A stretch of DNA of 64,000 nucleotides from Nemophila menziesii (GCA_029959085.1 JARWIR010000021.1:23027620-23091619); one strand, 5' to 3'; shown: positions 1-11,846, counted from the stretch's first letter. Numbers and translations are program-made. The notes: generated by a model from the letters alone, not told the origin.

Positions 1-339
1 GTGATGAATCTCTATGTGGGTGAGAATGATTTGTAATGGGTAGGCTTGGATTTTAGAAATTGTGTGATGAATTTGTGAAATTTGGCTCTTTGATTCTTCA
101 ATTTGAATGAATTTGGTGATGTTTGGTAGCTTGAATCTCTCTTGTAATGATATGAAGAGAAGGTTTGATGTGTTTTTCTTGATGATTGGGTAGTGTTTTG
201 GTGATTGGTGAAGGTTTTGATGAGCTTCAATGGAGTTAGGAGAGTTGTGGAGAAGAAAAAGAGGGTTTGGGTTTAATAAATTCGGAATAATGAGCTTAAT
301 ACCTCCTTTATAATCAAATCCCGTAACTTTCTCTCTCCT

Positions 340-760
340 CTGGCGGCGCTGCGGACTACCCCTGCGGACCATGGGGTGCACCGCAGGGTAGTCCGCGACA
401 TCTGATGCTCAAAAATTTTTGCTCTCTGGTCTAGACCCGTGGTAGGACCCCGTGGCACGGGTTTTTAGCTCGCGGACTAGGGTGCGGTGTACCGGAGGGT
501 ACCCCGCGGCATCTGTTGTGGACTCCGTCAAAATACCCGTGGTACCTACCCCGTGGCACGCGTTTTTGAGGCGCGGACCATGGTGCGGTGCACCGGAGGG
601 TAGTCCGTGGAAATTTTTCTGGTTTCTGGATCAGACCCGCGGTAGCAACCCGTGGTACGGGTTTTTGACCACGCAGACCATCCATGCGGACCATGGGGTA
701 GTCCGTGGGGTAGTCCGCGGGGTGCATTCTTTTGCTCCAAAAATTTTCCTCGCGTTCCCT
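340..760. repeat. GC-rich tandem/inverted repeat block in E1 3' region
   Basis: About three diverged copies, 100-130 bp each, of a module built from GCGGACCATGGGGTGC, AGGGTAGTCCG and ACCCGTGG...GGCACGGGTTTTT. It is rich in short palindromes (CCATGG) and inverted pairs (GCGGAC/GTCCGC), and is strikingly GC-rich against the AT-rich surroundings. The ORFs across it on both strands are compositional artefacts. It sits between the post-ORF hairpin and the terminal leader. Positions 1-339 hold only low-complexity sequence of the same 3' region (TGATGAATTTG-like on the plus strand) and no gene. Confidence 0.75.
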
Positions 761-887
761 AACTCGATTTCTCCGATTCCTACACACCAAAAACACTAAT
801 ACCTTCCTCAAATATGCATTATCAACTAAAAACCACTAAAATAAACTTAAACTAAAAACGTAAAAGACATGAAAACATAAAAAAAAC

Positions 888-905
888 TTCGGGTTGTCTC
901 CCGAA
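888..905 (-). promoter_or_regulatory. Post-ORF RNA hairpin of E1 (6-bp stem, loop TTGTCT on plus strand)
   Basis: TTCGGG and CCCGAA flank TTGTCT. The element's sense RNA would fold this just after the coding frame. The flanking motif (AGCACTTTTGTTTA, ACGTCTTT, GACG.GTTACC) recurs at 23464-23522 in element C in the same position. The function is unknown; a role in RNA stability or 3' processing is inference. Confidence 0.6.
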
Positions 906-951
906 CAGCACTTTTGTTTAACGTCTTTCAAAGTTAGACGTGTTACCTCTG

Positions 952-3777
952 TCAAGATTTGCGAATATAGCCTCCCCAACAACGAGTAAGGATATGAACG
1001 TCAACTAATCTGCGCTTGACCCCAGTTTTGGGGCGAATTTCTATCACCTTGGCTGAAACAACCTTAGTGACGATGAATGGTCCCATCCACGAGTCTTTGA
1101 AACTTCGTGGCCTATTCTCGCGTTTGTGAGCTTTCCATAGGACTTCATGGCCAACCCCAAACTCAATGTTTGGCTCAGTATCCACAGGCTTTAAGTGGAT
1201 CTCCTCAGGAGGGACTTTGTGATGTGAAAGGCTGTGGATGATAGGCACGGTGGGATCCAACTTCCTCGGTTTCTTACCCAAGATATAGAAGGTCTCAGAT
1301 ACATTCTTTGCATGAAGGGTGATGGTCCCATCTTGGAAGTTGATCACACTTTGACTCGTGGCCATGAAGGGCCGTCCAAGTATGATCAGAACCTACTTAT
1401 CTGCATCAAACTCAAGAATAACAAAGTCAGTAGGGATGGCGATATTACCTGCACGGACTAAGACGTCCTCCACTGTTCCCCATGTCATCTTCACTGAGTT
1501 GTCAGCAAACTGCAACTTCACTGGAGTCTTCTCTGAATTCTGAAGTCCAAGTCTTTCGAACACGGACTTAGGCATAAGATTCACACCAGAACCCACATCG
1601 TACATCGCTTTCACCTTGAGCCTACCATGTAATTGAATAGGAAGGTTAAAACTTCCCGGATCTTTAAGCTTCGTAGGTAGCTCTTTCTCACTTCTTCTCG
1701 AAACCCTCAGGTTCTCTCTTGGGATCTCTACACTCGCTTCTTTCTCAGGAATAACTTGCGTGAAAACTTGTTGCGGTGTAAGTCCTCTCTTCGCAATCTC
1801 AAGCATTTGGGCGTTGATATTTTCAGGTTGGTACGCCTCTACAAATGTCTTGAGAACAGTGTCATCTTTCGGATTTGTATCAGGAATAGTTGATGACACT
1901 GGTTGAACAATGGGTGGCGATTCCACCTTCTCTTCTTCTTTCTCTTCTAGCACAGCAGGTGCCACTTCATCTTTCGATTCCTCCTTTGAGGCTTCTTCCT
2001 CTTTCTCTTTAGCCAACTCAGCTGCATATTCTACTACCGATCGAATCTCCTCTTGCACCTTCCTCAGTAATTCTATGAACTCGTCTTTCTCTTGATCGTC
2101 CTCCAGACAAACTTCTAGATAGTCAGATTCCTCGGGGTTAGACTCGGTTGGTTCTTCTTCATGGCTGGGAACTTCCACGGCACTAATGGCAGCATGTGGT
2201 GCTTCCTCTTTCTTTTCCGTAATCTCAAGACATATAGCCTTGCAAGCTTCGAACTCATCCTTATCTTTACCTCCTTCGATTGCCTTTACTTCCTTTTGTT
2301 CTACAACACTCGTTAACACTTTGTTTAACTGTGTCACTTGAGTAGTTAGCATTTGAAGTATGGCATCATGTCCTCTGACCTTTTCTTCTTGCGCGTTTAT
2401 AGTCGTGTTCAAACGGTCTAGAGCTTGTACTATCTGTGTATTGTCCATAGACCCTTCTTGCGGATACTGAGGTAAAGCTTTCTGTTCTAACAAATCGGTA
2501 TATGCATCTTGAGCAGGTTGTTGTGGAGGAGCAGGTCTATTCTGATATTGGTTTTGGTACTGACCTCTCTGTTGGTAAGAGTTGTTCTGGGGTCGCGATT
2601 GATATTGACCAGGATTAGCGGCCCCTTGTGGATTTGAATACTGCATACCCGGATGGTTGTGGTTGCCCCATCGGTTGGATATAAAGTAAACAGATTGCGG
2701 ATTTGATTCTCACTCTTCCCATGAATGATCGTTAACTCCACATTGTTGACAACCTTGTGCTTCTTGTACTACCTTTGTAGCGGCTAAATTCTTCTCCATC
2801 GCAATTCTCAGCTCCTTGATTTGATTTTCTAAAGAGGATATTTGAGCTGAATTCGCAGTTTCTGCATCTAAACGAAGCGTTCCTCGGGTCTTTGTAACAG
2901 AAGCTCGCCTTGAAGGCCAACTTCTTTCCTGTTCCATGATATTTTCCAACACCTCGGAGGCTTCATTGTGATTCATGGACACAAAATTACCCTTTCCAAT
3001 GTTATCCACCTTCTCTCTACCTTTATCAGTAAGACCTTCATAGAACATAGCAAGTTGTAGAGCAGGTGTATATCCATGGAGCGGACATCTAATTAATTTT
3101 TGTTGAAACCTTGTCCATGCTTCTCCCACTGTTTCTCCATCTTCTTGGCAAAATCTTGCAAGCTCGGCTTGATCTTTAAGTCTCATGCTCTTCGGATAAA
3201 ATCGGTTAAAGAATGCGGCTTGAAGTTCTCTCCAAGAGTGAATGGTTCCATGTGGTTGTCTTTCTAGCCAATCGCTAGCTCTTCCGGTAAAGAAAAACGA
3301 AAACATATGACAATACAGTTGCTCGCGTGTAATGCCAGGAGTAATGTAGGCATCACAAATCTGCATAAACTTCTGAATCGCTTTTACCGGATCTTGAATA
3401 GCTGTACCAGTATAGAGTCCGAAACTTTGAAATTGACTAAGCATACCCGGATCGGGTCTAAATTTGATATTCGGAATCTCAGGAGGGCGGTAACCAATGG
3501 GTTGAACATGGAATGGTACGTTAAGGCCAGGTAGATCTTGTTCAACTCGGTTCTGTTGATTATTAAGGTTATTCTGCCCATTACCTCCTCCTGCTGGTAA
3601 TTGTACACCAGGTGGAATGTATGCTGGAGGTCCTCCTGGTGCAAAGTAAACTAACTCCGGATCGTTATCATGTATGTCTGCCATAGCTCTTCTTAAGGCC
3701 CTTTCCTCACGAACTCGTTTGTTGTAAGGTCTGAAGCGCCTCTCGGGCTCCGATAGAGGAGGCCAAGAATTAAACAC
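952..3777 (-). pseudogene. gag-protease polyprotein of E1, fused to an integrase C-terminal remnant, two nonsense codons
   Basis: One reading frame of about 940 codons starts at the ATG at 3777 (MFNSWPPLSEPERRF). Around residues 130-270 it has the plant Retrotrans_gag capsid core (ITREQLYCHMFSFFFTG, FFNRFYPKSMRLKD, GEAWTRFQQKL). A zinc knuckle C-Q-Q-C...H-SWEE follows, then a Q/N/P-rich and a Glu/Lys-rich linker. The retropepsin-like region carries MYDVGSGVNLMPKSVF (active-site D-V-G) and ILGRP. The last 60 residues (W-M-G-P-F-I-V-T-K-V...) resemble an integrase C-terminal tail, which suggests that the RT-RNase H-integrase core was deleted in an ancestor. Stops at 2710-2712 (TGA where the fourth zinc-ligand Cys is expected) and 1393-1395 (TAG; related copies read Gln) lie in the same frame. 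The domain calls are by motif, not by search. Confidence 0.85.
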
Positions 3778-3919
3778 TGTGAAACCTGAAAAAGACTACA
3801 GCAAACCACAAGCGTAAATCTGGAAAAATAAAGACTAAAACTAAACTAAGAACTGAAAAGTAAAACTAATTAAAAACTAAAACTCGAAATAGATAACCCA
3901 CACGCTAACGAGACACAAG

Positions 3920-3937
3920 TCCCCGGCAGCGGCGCCA
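3920..3937 (-). other. Primer-binding site (tRNA-Asp type) of E1
   Basis: The minus strand reads TGGCGCCGCTGCCGGGGA. This pairs with the 3' end of plant tRNA-Asp(GUC) with one mismatch, as in Athila-type elements. It lies 6 bp inside the 5' LTR edge. Confidence 0.85.
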
Positions 3938-3943
3938 AAAACT

Positions 3944-5430
3944 TGGTGTCGCCTAGGGTGTGATAAAAATAAGATCAATTTAAGTATGGAAAACTATGCA
4001 CTCTCACCCTAGACAGGCACAGTACTGCAAGTATTACAGGACGTATGCAAGTTTTAATGATAAGTAGAGTTCGTTCTCAGGGACTTAAGTGTGTTAATCG
4101 CGTAGGTAAGAATAACGAGTAAAAGTAAATAACTAGAAGACAGTAAATTAAAGCAAGTAGAATTTAAAAGATTAAGAATATGAGATGAGAGATATAACTT
4201 AGGTTTTGCTAGTATGCACTAATCCTTCTAATTCTATCTATAAATCTAGTTCATAAGGGATAATATTAGCTCTTGGTAATACTTAGTCAGGATTCTAAAT
4301 TCCACTACCTTAGACCTTGAGAGCGACTAAGGGGGCTACGGCACAACCAAGAAGTGATTTCAAATAGGGTTATCAAACGCCACTAAGGACCTAAGCAAAT
4401 ACTGCAATCTTGGTGATATGGTGATTAAAACAAACCTTAATGACTATCTAGTTAGAAGTATGTTTTGTCAGAACTGCTATCGACACTAGACATTATGTGG
4501 TGGTTTAATAGTTAAACACCCTGTCAAGGAGACCATCTAACTACTCTTAAAACAATCCTAAAGTGATCAGTTCCAGGAAAGACATTAAATCCAAACACAT
4601 AAGCAAATATAAAGTAAGTAGCTAATATCAGATTAAAACATATAATTCCCAAAGAAACTTAGATAGAAGAATTAGAATTCATAGATTATACATTATGCAA
4701 AACCCAAGCTATGGGAGGTTTAGTTCATACCTGAAGGAAATAAACTAAAAGAAATTACAAAAGACATCATCTTGCTCTCTACAATAAACTGGAAGAATAA
4801 AACCTTAAGAACTAATTACTATGAGGCAAGGATGATTTACAAGTGATATAAGGGTGTATTTATAGGTGTTTAGAAGACCTAATTCGTTTTCTTGAGGAAT
4901 AGTTAAGGTAATGGACTTCTAGCCCAACTCAAATTCGTATGGAAATAAAGATAAACACTGCTGCACTGTTTTGAGCATATCTTCTTCGTTATTGGTCCGA
5001 TTTTGCTCCACAAGATACCAAAAGAATCGCAACAGAATTATCTAGGCCCTTTAAAAGGAAATCTCCAAATTCGGCCTATTTCTTAGGTAAAAACACCAAT
5101 CTTTAGACGTGTGTGCAGAATCCCAGATTTAGGCAGCTTTTCCTTTTCCATCTTTTTAACTTTTATTTCCTTTTCTCCAATTACCATGCTAATCTCTTTC
5201 ATAAGTTGTTGTCTTTGACTTGGACTCTAATTAATCTCCATAATTATCTTTAAAGCTACACACTAAATAAACAATTAAACCCAATATGCTCTAAAAACAT
5301 TATTTCTACAAATCAAGACACAAAATAGGAAAGTGCACTAAAACTCAAGAAAATCGACATTATTGACTTCTAAAACACTAAAAATGATGTCTCATTCTAA
5401 CATAAATCTATCACAAATGAGGAGACATCA
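3944..5430 (-). repeat. 5' LTR of E1 (1,487 bp)
   Basis: The sense strand starts TGATGTCTCC (5430) and ends GGCGACACCA (3944), with TG...CA ends. It is homologous to the LTRs of E2 and D: the same leader with split-donor-like TTGCTAGTG...GTAGCA-poor core and the same TATA region. The first 46 bp form an inverted repeat (5385-5430). Confidence 0.88.
4857..4864 (-). promoter_or_regulatory. TATA box of E1 5' LTR
   Basis: TATAAATA on the minus strand inside the conserved context CACCTATAAATACACCC, which recurs in the other LTRs of this group. It is the probable U3 promoter. Confidence 0.65.
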
Positions 5431-5746
5431 ACATGCCCTCCTAAGTGAAAAATTTGTTCTCAAACCAAAGGTTGTCGTTATCCTCTTGAAGGTGCTTCAC
5501 CAGGATTCTAGATCCGTTCCTTTTGACCTGAATTTTACTTATTGTGGTTGAATATTTTAACCTCCTCGAGGAGGAGTGACTTGGTTCTATATCTCACCTA
5601 AGTAGATAAAAGGAATTATCAAACCTGATCAACCTAATGAAAATAAAGAAAAAAGACCAGGATGTATATCGTTGAACGAAAAATCAAATAGTGAAAAGTG
5701 TTTACTGATGAAATTGAGTGGTTCAACAGGTAAACTGCATGGGCAC
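5431..5746 (+). repeat. Dispersed Tat-like repeat, left part (copy A)
   Basis: Positions 5530-5746 are homologous to 63280-63500. Both include TTGAATATTTTA, GTGACTTGGTTCTATATCTC and GGTAAACTGCATGGGCAC. In copy B a reading frame with ERKIKELKVFTNEMEWLNR runs up to a GTAAAC donor-like site; copy A has the same frame with two stops. E2 inserted right after GGGCAC. E1 abuts the left edge. Confidence 0.7.
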
Positions 5747-7204
5747 TGATGTCTCCATATTTGTGATGTATTTCTAGGTTTGAGACATCATTTTAGGTGT
5801 ATTTGATTAATTATTAAGAGATTTTCCCCCATTATTATATAATTGTTATTTCATGTCTTGATTTGATGATTTATTACTTTTAGAGCATATTTGGTATAAT
5901 TTGTGTGTTAATGTGAAGCTGTTAAGGTTTATGGAATATAATTAGATGCCAAATCAATTCTAAGGAGTTAAGGAAAGAAGATCCATGAGAAATCATGAGA
6001 TAAAAGGAAACAAAGTTGAAATTGGAAAGGATAAGCTGTCAACTAAATCTGCCAATTCTGTAGCTATGTCCACTAAAGAGAAGATAAATCCAAATCGGCT
6101 GCGATCTTGGATGAAATTTTAAAGGGTTAGATAAATCTTTTCATTGCGGTCGTTTTGATATTAAGTACGCAAAATTTGGCCAAGTAAATAAGGAGATATA
6201 ATCAAACAGTGAGCAGTGTTTATCATGTCCTATATTTTAGGAAACAAATTTGAATTGGACTTGGACTCCAATTACTTGCCTTCCACTCCAAGATTTCTAC
6301 CTAGGGTTAGAGAACACCTATAAATTCACCCTCTTATCATAGTAAACATGTCGCTTAATTATTAGTCCTTAGATCAAGTAACAACATCAAAAGAAGCAAG
6401 TTGACTATATGTATCTTTATTTTAGTTTAACTCTTTCAAGCATGAACTAATTTTCCCAAACTTGGGATTTGCATATGTATAATCTTTGAGTTATGTTTTC
6501 TTCTATCTAAGTTTGTTTAGGAAAAACCTTTTTTTAAATCGATTGAGCTTCTTAACCTGTATATTTGTTTATGTGCTTTGATGTATTGACCGTAGTTCTT
6601 GCTAGTGCACGAGTATAGACGACCCCGTTAATAGCAGTTGGATGGTCACTCGGAAGGGGTGTCTAATTGTTGAAACACCACATAAGCGTCTAGTGTGCGG
6701 TAGTGATCCTGACGGGCTTGCTAACTAGATAGTTACTAGGGTTTGAGATTAACCACCGATAATTGCGCAGGGTCCCCTTACCCAAGTCCCGTGGTAATTG
6801 TTAGGTCGCCGTTTAGGAGGAATAAAGAATCTTGGCTACTTATTTTGAGAGCTTTAATCACCTTTATAACTAGTAGAAGAAATAGTAGGATAAGTGCATA
6901 CACGCAAACTTGAGCTATATCTCTCATCTTATTCTTACATATTTATTTATTTGCATTAGTTTAGTATAATAATTTTCTCCACAATTAACAATATTTATTT
7001 TACTGTCTTTTTCTTCCGCGAACTATTCTTTACTACGATTTCTTCTAATTCACAAGTCTAACACACTAAGTCCCTGAGAACGCATCTTACTTGCTATTAA
7101 AACTTGCACACGATCTGTGATACTTGTGGTGAGTAACCTGATTGGTTAGGGTGATAGTTATTATCTTTTATTATCATTATTTTATCACACCCTACCAGCC
7201 ATCA
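5747..7204 (+). repeat. 5' LTR of E2 (1,458 bp)
   Basis: It starts TGATGTCTCC and ends CAGCCATCA just before the PBS. It contains the 44-bp terminal inverted repeat (5747-5790), a TATA region near 6319 and the TTTATCACACCCTA end typical of the group. Confidence 0.87.
6319..6326 (+). promoter_or_regulatory. TATA box of E2 5' LTR
   Basis: TATAAATT in the context AACACCTATAAATTCACC, at the same relative place as in the E1 and D LTRs. Confidence 0.55.
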
Positions 7205-7211
7205 AAATTTT

Positions 7212-7229
7212 TGGCACCGCTGCCGGGGG
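7212..7229 (+). other. Primer-binding site (tRNA-Asp type) of E2
   Basis: TGGCACCGCTGCCGGGGG matches the E1 and D sites with two substitutions and begins 7 bp after the LTR. Confidence 0.8.
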
Positions 7230-7320
7230 ACTTGTGTCTCGTTAGCGTGTGAGTTCAGTTTTAGTTATTTTTTCAGCTTTACGTTTTATTTTTGTGTTTG
7301 TCTCTTTCAGGTTCTGGTGT

Positions 7321-8464
7321 ATGCTCGAGAATCCAGAAAGTTTATTCAGGGCTTGCAACAAACGTAGAAGAGAAGAAAAGAAGCAAAGAGAAGCTATGTC
7401 TGAAGTAGAGGATAATTTAGTTCCACTTGACGGAGATCAACACAACAATAATAACAATCAACCAATCCCTCAGGTAATAGAACCACAAGGAGGAGAGCCC
7501 AGGAATAATCAACGTCACGAACAAGATCTCTCAGGCTTGGGAGCACCTTTTCGAGTTCAACCATTAGGGTATCGCCCTCCAGCGATCCAAGCTACAAAGT
7601 TTAGGCCCGATTAGGGTATACTCAATCAGTTTACAAGCTAAGGACTCTATAGTGGTGTAGCAATTAAAGATCCGGTAAGAGCATTTAATAATTTTATGCA
7701 GATTTGTGATGCCTACATTATTTCATGCATTACACGCGAGCAACTGTCTTGCTATATGTTTTCATTTTTCTTGACCGGAGTTGCTAGTGATTGGCTAGAT
7801 ATACAACCACCAAACATAATTAACACTTGGGATGAACTACAAGCCGCATGCTTTAACCACTTTTATCTGAAGAGTACGAGATTAAAAGATCATATGGAGC
7901 TTGCTAGTTTTCGCCAAGAGAATGATGAAGAAATAGGAACGCATGGACAAGGTTTCAACAGAAGTTAGCCAGATGTCCACTCTGCGTTTGCACCCCATAT
8001 TTATAGTTAGATATGTTCTATCAAGGTATTAATGCATAAAGTAGATTGAGGGTTGATAATATTGGAAGAGGATGATTTGTGTCCATGGATCCTACAGAAG
8101 TTGCAGAAGGTATGGAACGTATTATTGAAACAGAAAGGAGTTGGCCAATTACACGAGCTCCAATCCCAAATACCAAAGGCACACTTTGATTAGGAACAAA
8201 AACTACTCAATATGCTAAATTAGCCGCACTAGAAAATCAAGTCAAGCAGATGAAACTCGAAATAGACCAAAAGCGTCAAAATTTAGCTGCAACAAATGTA
8301 GTACAAGAAGCACAAGGTTGTCCACGTTGTGAAGTACCAAATCATACATAGGAAGAGTGTGAAGGATATCCAAAATCTGTATATTTCATATCAAATCGTG
8401 GGAATTACTAATTTGGTAATAGAAATCATCCAGGTATGCAGTATTCAAATCCTGAAGGGGCCGC
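7321..8464 (+). pseudogene. gag of E2, N-terminal and capsid part, broken by stops and by LTR insertion
   Basis: The likely start is the ATG at 7321 (MLENPESLFRACNKRRREE), which matches the D start MLENPESCF. An upstream GTG-initiated extension is not needed. The capsid core is recognisable (ICDAYIISCITREQLSCYMF, DELQAACFNHFYLKS). Stops include TAG at 7612-7614 and one after 7966, with frameshifts beyond. The zinc knuckle near 8320-8350 (CPRCEVPNHT then a stop, E-E-C) survives in part. A solo LTR interrupts the gene at 8465. Confidence 0.82.
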
Positions 8465-10283
8465 AGGTGTCTCCTGGTGTGTGATAAAATCACCACCCCT
8501 TTTTAGAGGGACACTACCCGCAAGTGCACATGTCGTTCCAAGTAATGTGTAAATAATACGAATTTTTTTCTCAGGGACGGCTAATTATTACACTAGTATT
8601 ACTCGGGATAGTAGGATTAATTGTTAAAAACAAAATAGTAAATGATCAAGATTTTTGGTTGGTTTTTATTAAGGACTAAAGACGCAAATAAATAAAGTAC
8701 TAAAATGATTGACAAAAAGTAAATGCTGAAAGTAAATATGAGTAGACGCAAAGATGAGAAATGTACCTGAGTCTCGCAAGGAATCCACCTAATCAATGTG
8801 ACCAATGTTTCTGTTTAAGGGTAGAATTGGAATTATTATATTAGTCAGGATTCTAATATCTCCTAGCCCCCTGTCGGGTGGACCTAGGAGCTATCCTAAA
8901 GTACTATAAACCCCTAACCGGGCGAATATGCCTCTTCGGATTTGAAGTATTTACCTCTTTCGCTATGTAATTAGTTAAGCCTGTCGGTCAATAACGGTCA
9001 TTACACAGGTATTACCTAAGTCTGTATTCGAACCCCCCGTCTGATGATCACTTTTGCCACTAAAGTGAATAGCCCAAATACTAATACCTATTTCTAGTTG
9101 TACCGAAAAGAAATAGTAATTGAAGAATAAAGTAATATCCAATATATAATACTCAATTAAATTTAAGTTATAAAAATCCCAAATTAAGTTACTTAGAATA
9201 AAGTAATTAGGGTTCATCCCTTTATTGCGATTCTCAAGCACTAAGGAAATTAGTTCATAATCAAACTAGAAAATACTGAAATAAAATAAAAGGTATTCAT
9301 ATTCAATCACAGAAAAAGAATAAAAACCTAATTGAAGGGTTGGAATTGGTTGTTGATGGAAGAAATAACTTTCTCCAGCTCTAGCTTTCTTCTCTCATTT
9401 CAGCTCTTGACTTTCTCTTGTAATATGAAGCGTATCTTGAAGTGTATGAAGTGTGTTAGAAAATGAAGTCTAAAGGCCTATATATATTGGAGAATTTGGA
9501 CTTGGGCTTTTTACTTAAAGAAATAGATTAAGTGCCCGTATGGGATTGATTATGTTTGAGTTAAAAGCGTTTTTTGATTAAAATGAAAACATTTGTAAAA
9601 ATAATTAAAAAATATTTTGACATCTAAAATCACTTCAAGTGATTATTTTAATAATCACTTATCTAGTGCTATTCCTAAAAGTGATTTTAAGGGTCTAAAG
9701 TTTCTTATGGATCTAAAATCACTTCAAGTGATTATTTTAAAAAGTAATCCCAAACGGACCCAAAATGAATAAAAGCCCAATTCCTAATTAGAAATCCCGT
9801 AACTAATATACAACGGTTAGTAAAACGGACGTAACTTTTGCGTCTCAACTCCAAATCACCTGATTCTAGTCCCAAAATCTTCCTAACTAAAAAATGCAGC
9901 TTCCTTACTTCAGGGCTCTAAGGTTAAATCAGTGGCTATGTGGCTCAAAAACAGCAATTTGTAACATCGTTCTAGATTTCCCTCTCCTCTAGTTAATTCT
10001 TCAGATCATCTTTTCTTACCTTTGAATTCTACGCTCGATCTAAGACTTTAATTCCCACTTCTCCTCCTTGTATTGGTGCTCCATATCATCCATGGACCTA
10101 ACAAGTTTACACTAAAACAAACAAATTAACGCACAAAAGCTCTGAAATGCAATTAACACAATTTCAAGGGGGGAAAAACGCAATATAACTAAATAAGCAT
10201 AAAAGTCTGTAAAATAAGTCTATTAATCACCTAAAATGATGTCTCCTAGGAGGCTAATATTTAGAGCAAAACGAGAGACATCA
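8465..10283 (-). repeat. Solo LTR S1 (C-like family), nested in E2 gag
   Basis: It is flanked by the perfect target duplication GCCGC (8460-8464 and 10284-10288), and the gag frame resumes directly after it. The sense strand starts TGATGTCTCTCG at 10283. The other end reads CACC plus T instead of CA, a point change of the terminal base. It contains CCTGTCGGGTGGACCTAGGAGC, like the LTR of element C, and the 47-bp terminal inverted repeat (10237-10283). It is longer than its relatives because a MITE sits inside. Confidence 0.88.
9532..9761. mobile_element. MITE inside solo LTR S1 (about 230 bp)
   Basis: The left end GTGCCCGTATGGGATTGATT matches the reverse complement of the right end, GGGTCCGTTTGGGATTACTT. 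Inside, the AATCACTTCAAGTGATT palindrome occurs twice. The other C-family LTRs lack this segment: their sequence runs straight from ACTTAAGGTTTAAG to AAAAGCCC. No clear target duplication was found, so the superfamily is open; the ends resemble hAT or Harbinger MITEs. Confidence 0.7.
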
Positions 10284-11660
10284 GCCGCAAATCAAAGTAA
10301 TTATCAACCACGTCCCTAGAAAAACACTAACCAACAGAGAGATCAAGGTCCGTATCAAGGAAATCAGAATCATAATAGACCAGGTCCTCCACAACAACCA
10401 ACCCATGATGCATATGCCGATAATATAGCTTATAAAGCTTTACCAAAACATCCTCAAGAAGGAGTAGTGTCAGAGAAGAATTACAGGACTTCATGGATCT
10501 AGTTACAAGCAATATTCAAATGCATCAAGAGAAGTTCAGAGAACATGAGGCCTCAATACAAATCTTACACACACAGTTGACCCAAATAGAGAAAACTGTG
10601 AATACTTTTGTAGAAGTAAAGGAATTGAAGGCCCTTGAAGGAGGTGATGTCAATGTTGGGATTGAAGCATGTAAGGCAATCTGCCTTGATACAGAAAAGA
10701 AAGAGGAATTACCACCTGTTACAGAATTTGCCATGGGAGTTCCATAAATTGAAGAAAACCCGACCAAGCCTAGCCCAGAAGAATCTGACTTTGTAAATAT
10801 TTTCAAGGACATGCAAGAAGAGATTAGACCGGTCATTGAAATACAAACTAGTAGAGTGTTAGAGAAAGAGGACGAAGCCTCAAAAGAGCATAAAGAAGAA
10901 GTTGCACCTGCTGTGCAAGAAAAGAAATAAGAAGAGAAGGTGAGCTCGCCACCAGTTGTTCTAGTAATGTCACCACCCATTCTTAAGAAAAATACAAAGG
11001 TTGACATTGAACTTAAGGCATTTGTAGAGGCGTACAGTTCAGAGAAAATCAATGCCCAAATGATTGAGATTGCGAAAAAGAGCTTACACCGCAACATGTA
11101 TTCACACAAGTTATTTCGGGGAAAGATGTGAGTGTAGAAGCCAGTAAAGAGACTGTGGATCATAATGAGAGAGTCTCAAGAAGAATTGAAAAGGAGTTAC
11201 TACTCAATCTCAAAGATCCAAGAAGCTTTAATCTTCCTATTCAAATTAGTGGCGTGCTCAAGTTGAAGGCCATGTATGATGTGGGTTTGAGTGTGAATTT
11301 TATGCCCAATTCCGTGTTCGATAGGCTTGGCATCAAGAAGGTGGAAAAAGCTCATGTGAACTTACAATTTGCAGATAACTCAGTGAAAACGACATGAGGA
11401 ACAGTGGAGGACGTTCATGTCTAAATAGGTAATATCACCATCCCTACTGACTTTGTTGTTCTTGATTATGATACAAATAAGCAGGTTACAATCATACCTG
11501 GGAGGCCGATCCTGCCCACAATTCAAAGCATCATAAACTTCCAGGAGGGTACAGTTACCCTCCGTGCTAAAAATGTATCCAAGACATTCTACGTCTTAGG
11601 TAATAAACCAAGGAAGTTAGATCCCATAGTTCCTGACATGCACTCGAATCGCGATACATA
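10284..11660 (+). pseudogene. gag-protease of E2, C-terminal part
   Basis: This continues the interrupted frame: AANQSNYQPRP, the P-Q-Q-P segment, a coiled-coil-like linker (EHEASIQILHTQLTQIEK), an acidic stretch, and a retropepsin-like region (PRSFNLPIQISG, MYDVGLSVNFMPNSVF). The motif has D-V-G-L where E1 has D-V-G-S. It then runs through VTIIPGRPILPTIQSIINFQ to about 11660. Frameshifts near 10470, stops at 10746, 10930 and 11397, and a further stop near 11660 make it inactive. No RT follows. Confidence 0.8.
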
Positions 11661-11846
11661 GACAATCGTTTTAGATCTTGAGGTTGGGGTGGTGGGTCCA
11701 CCATTATGAGAAATATTATTGGTTGGGATTTTTGAGCTTATGTATTGTGCTCTATATTTGATGATGATTCTATATTTTATATTATAACCCTTTGCCTTGG
11801 TAAAAGTAAATGAGAAAAGTTATGAAAAGAAATATATGAAAAAAGT

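Larger units (their letters stand above)
1..5430 (-). mobile_element. E1: Athila-type gag-protease LTR retrotransposon, 3' end cut by window edge
   Basis: Read on the minus strand the order is 5' LTR (5430-3944), tRNA-Asp primer-binding site, a single gag-protease frame (3777-952), a hairpin, a GC-rich repeat block and a G/T-poor leader to the window edge. The 3' LTR must lie left of position 1. There is no reverse transcriptase, RNase H or integrase core between protease and 3' region, so the element could move only with enzymes supplied in trans. This matches the published idea of TR-GAG elements (terminal-repeat elements carrying only GAG). The base pairs right of the LTR are acatg; its partner target duplication is outside the window. 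The family is common in plants; this exact copy is dead because of two nonsense codons. Confidence 0.88.

Noticed and set aside
431..811. Overlapping ORFs of 64-126 codons on both strands
   Set aside because: GC-rich repeat DNA has few stop codons. The frames conflict and show no motif.
1910..2095. Ser-rich plus-strand ORF in E1
   Set aside because: It is a shadow of the Glu/Lys-rich gag linker on the minus strand.
7249..7320. Upstream GTG-initiated extension of E2 gag
   Set aside because: The D gag starts at the equivalent ATG (MLENPES), so the extension is untranslated leader.
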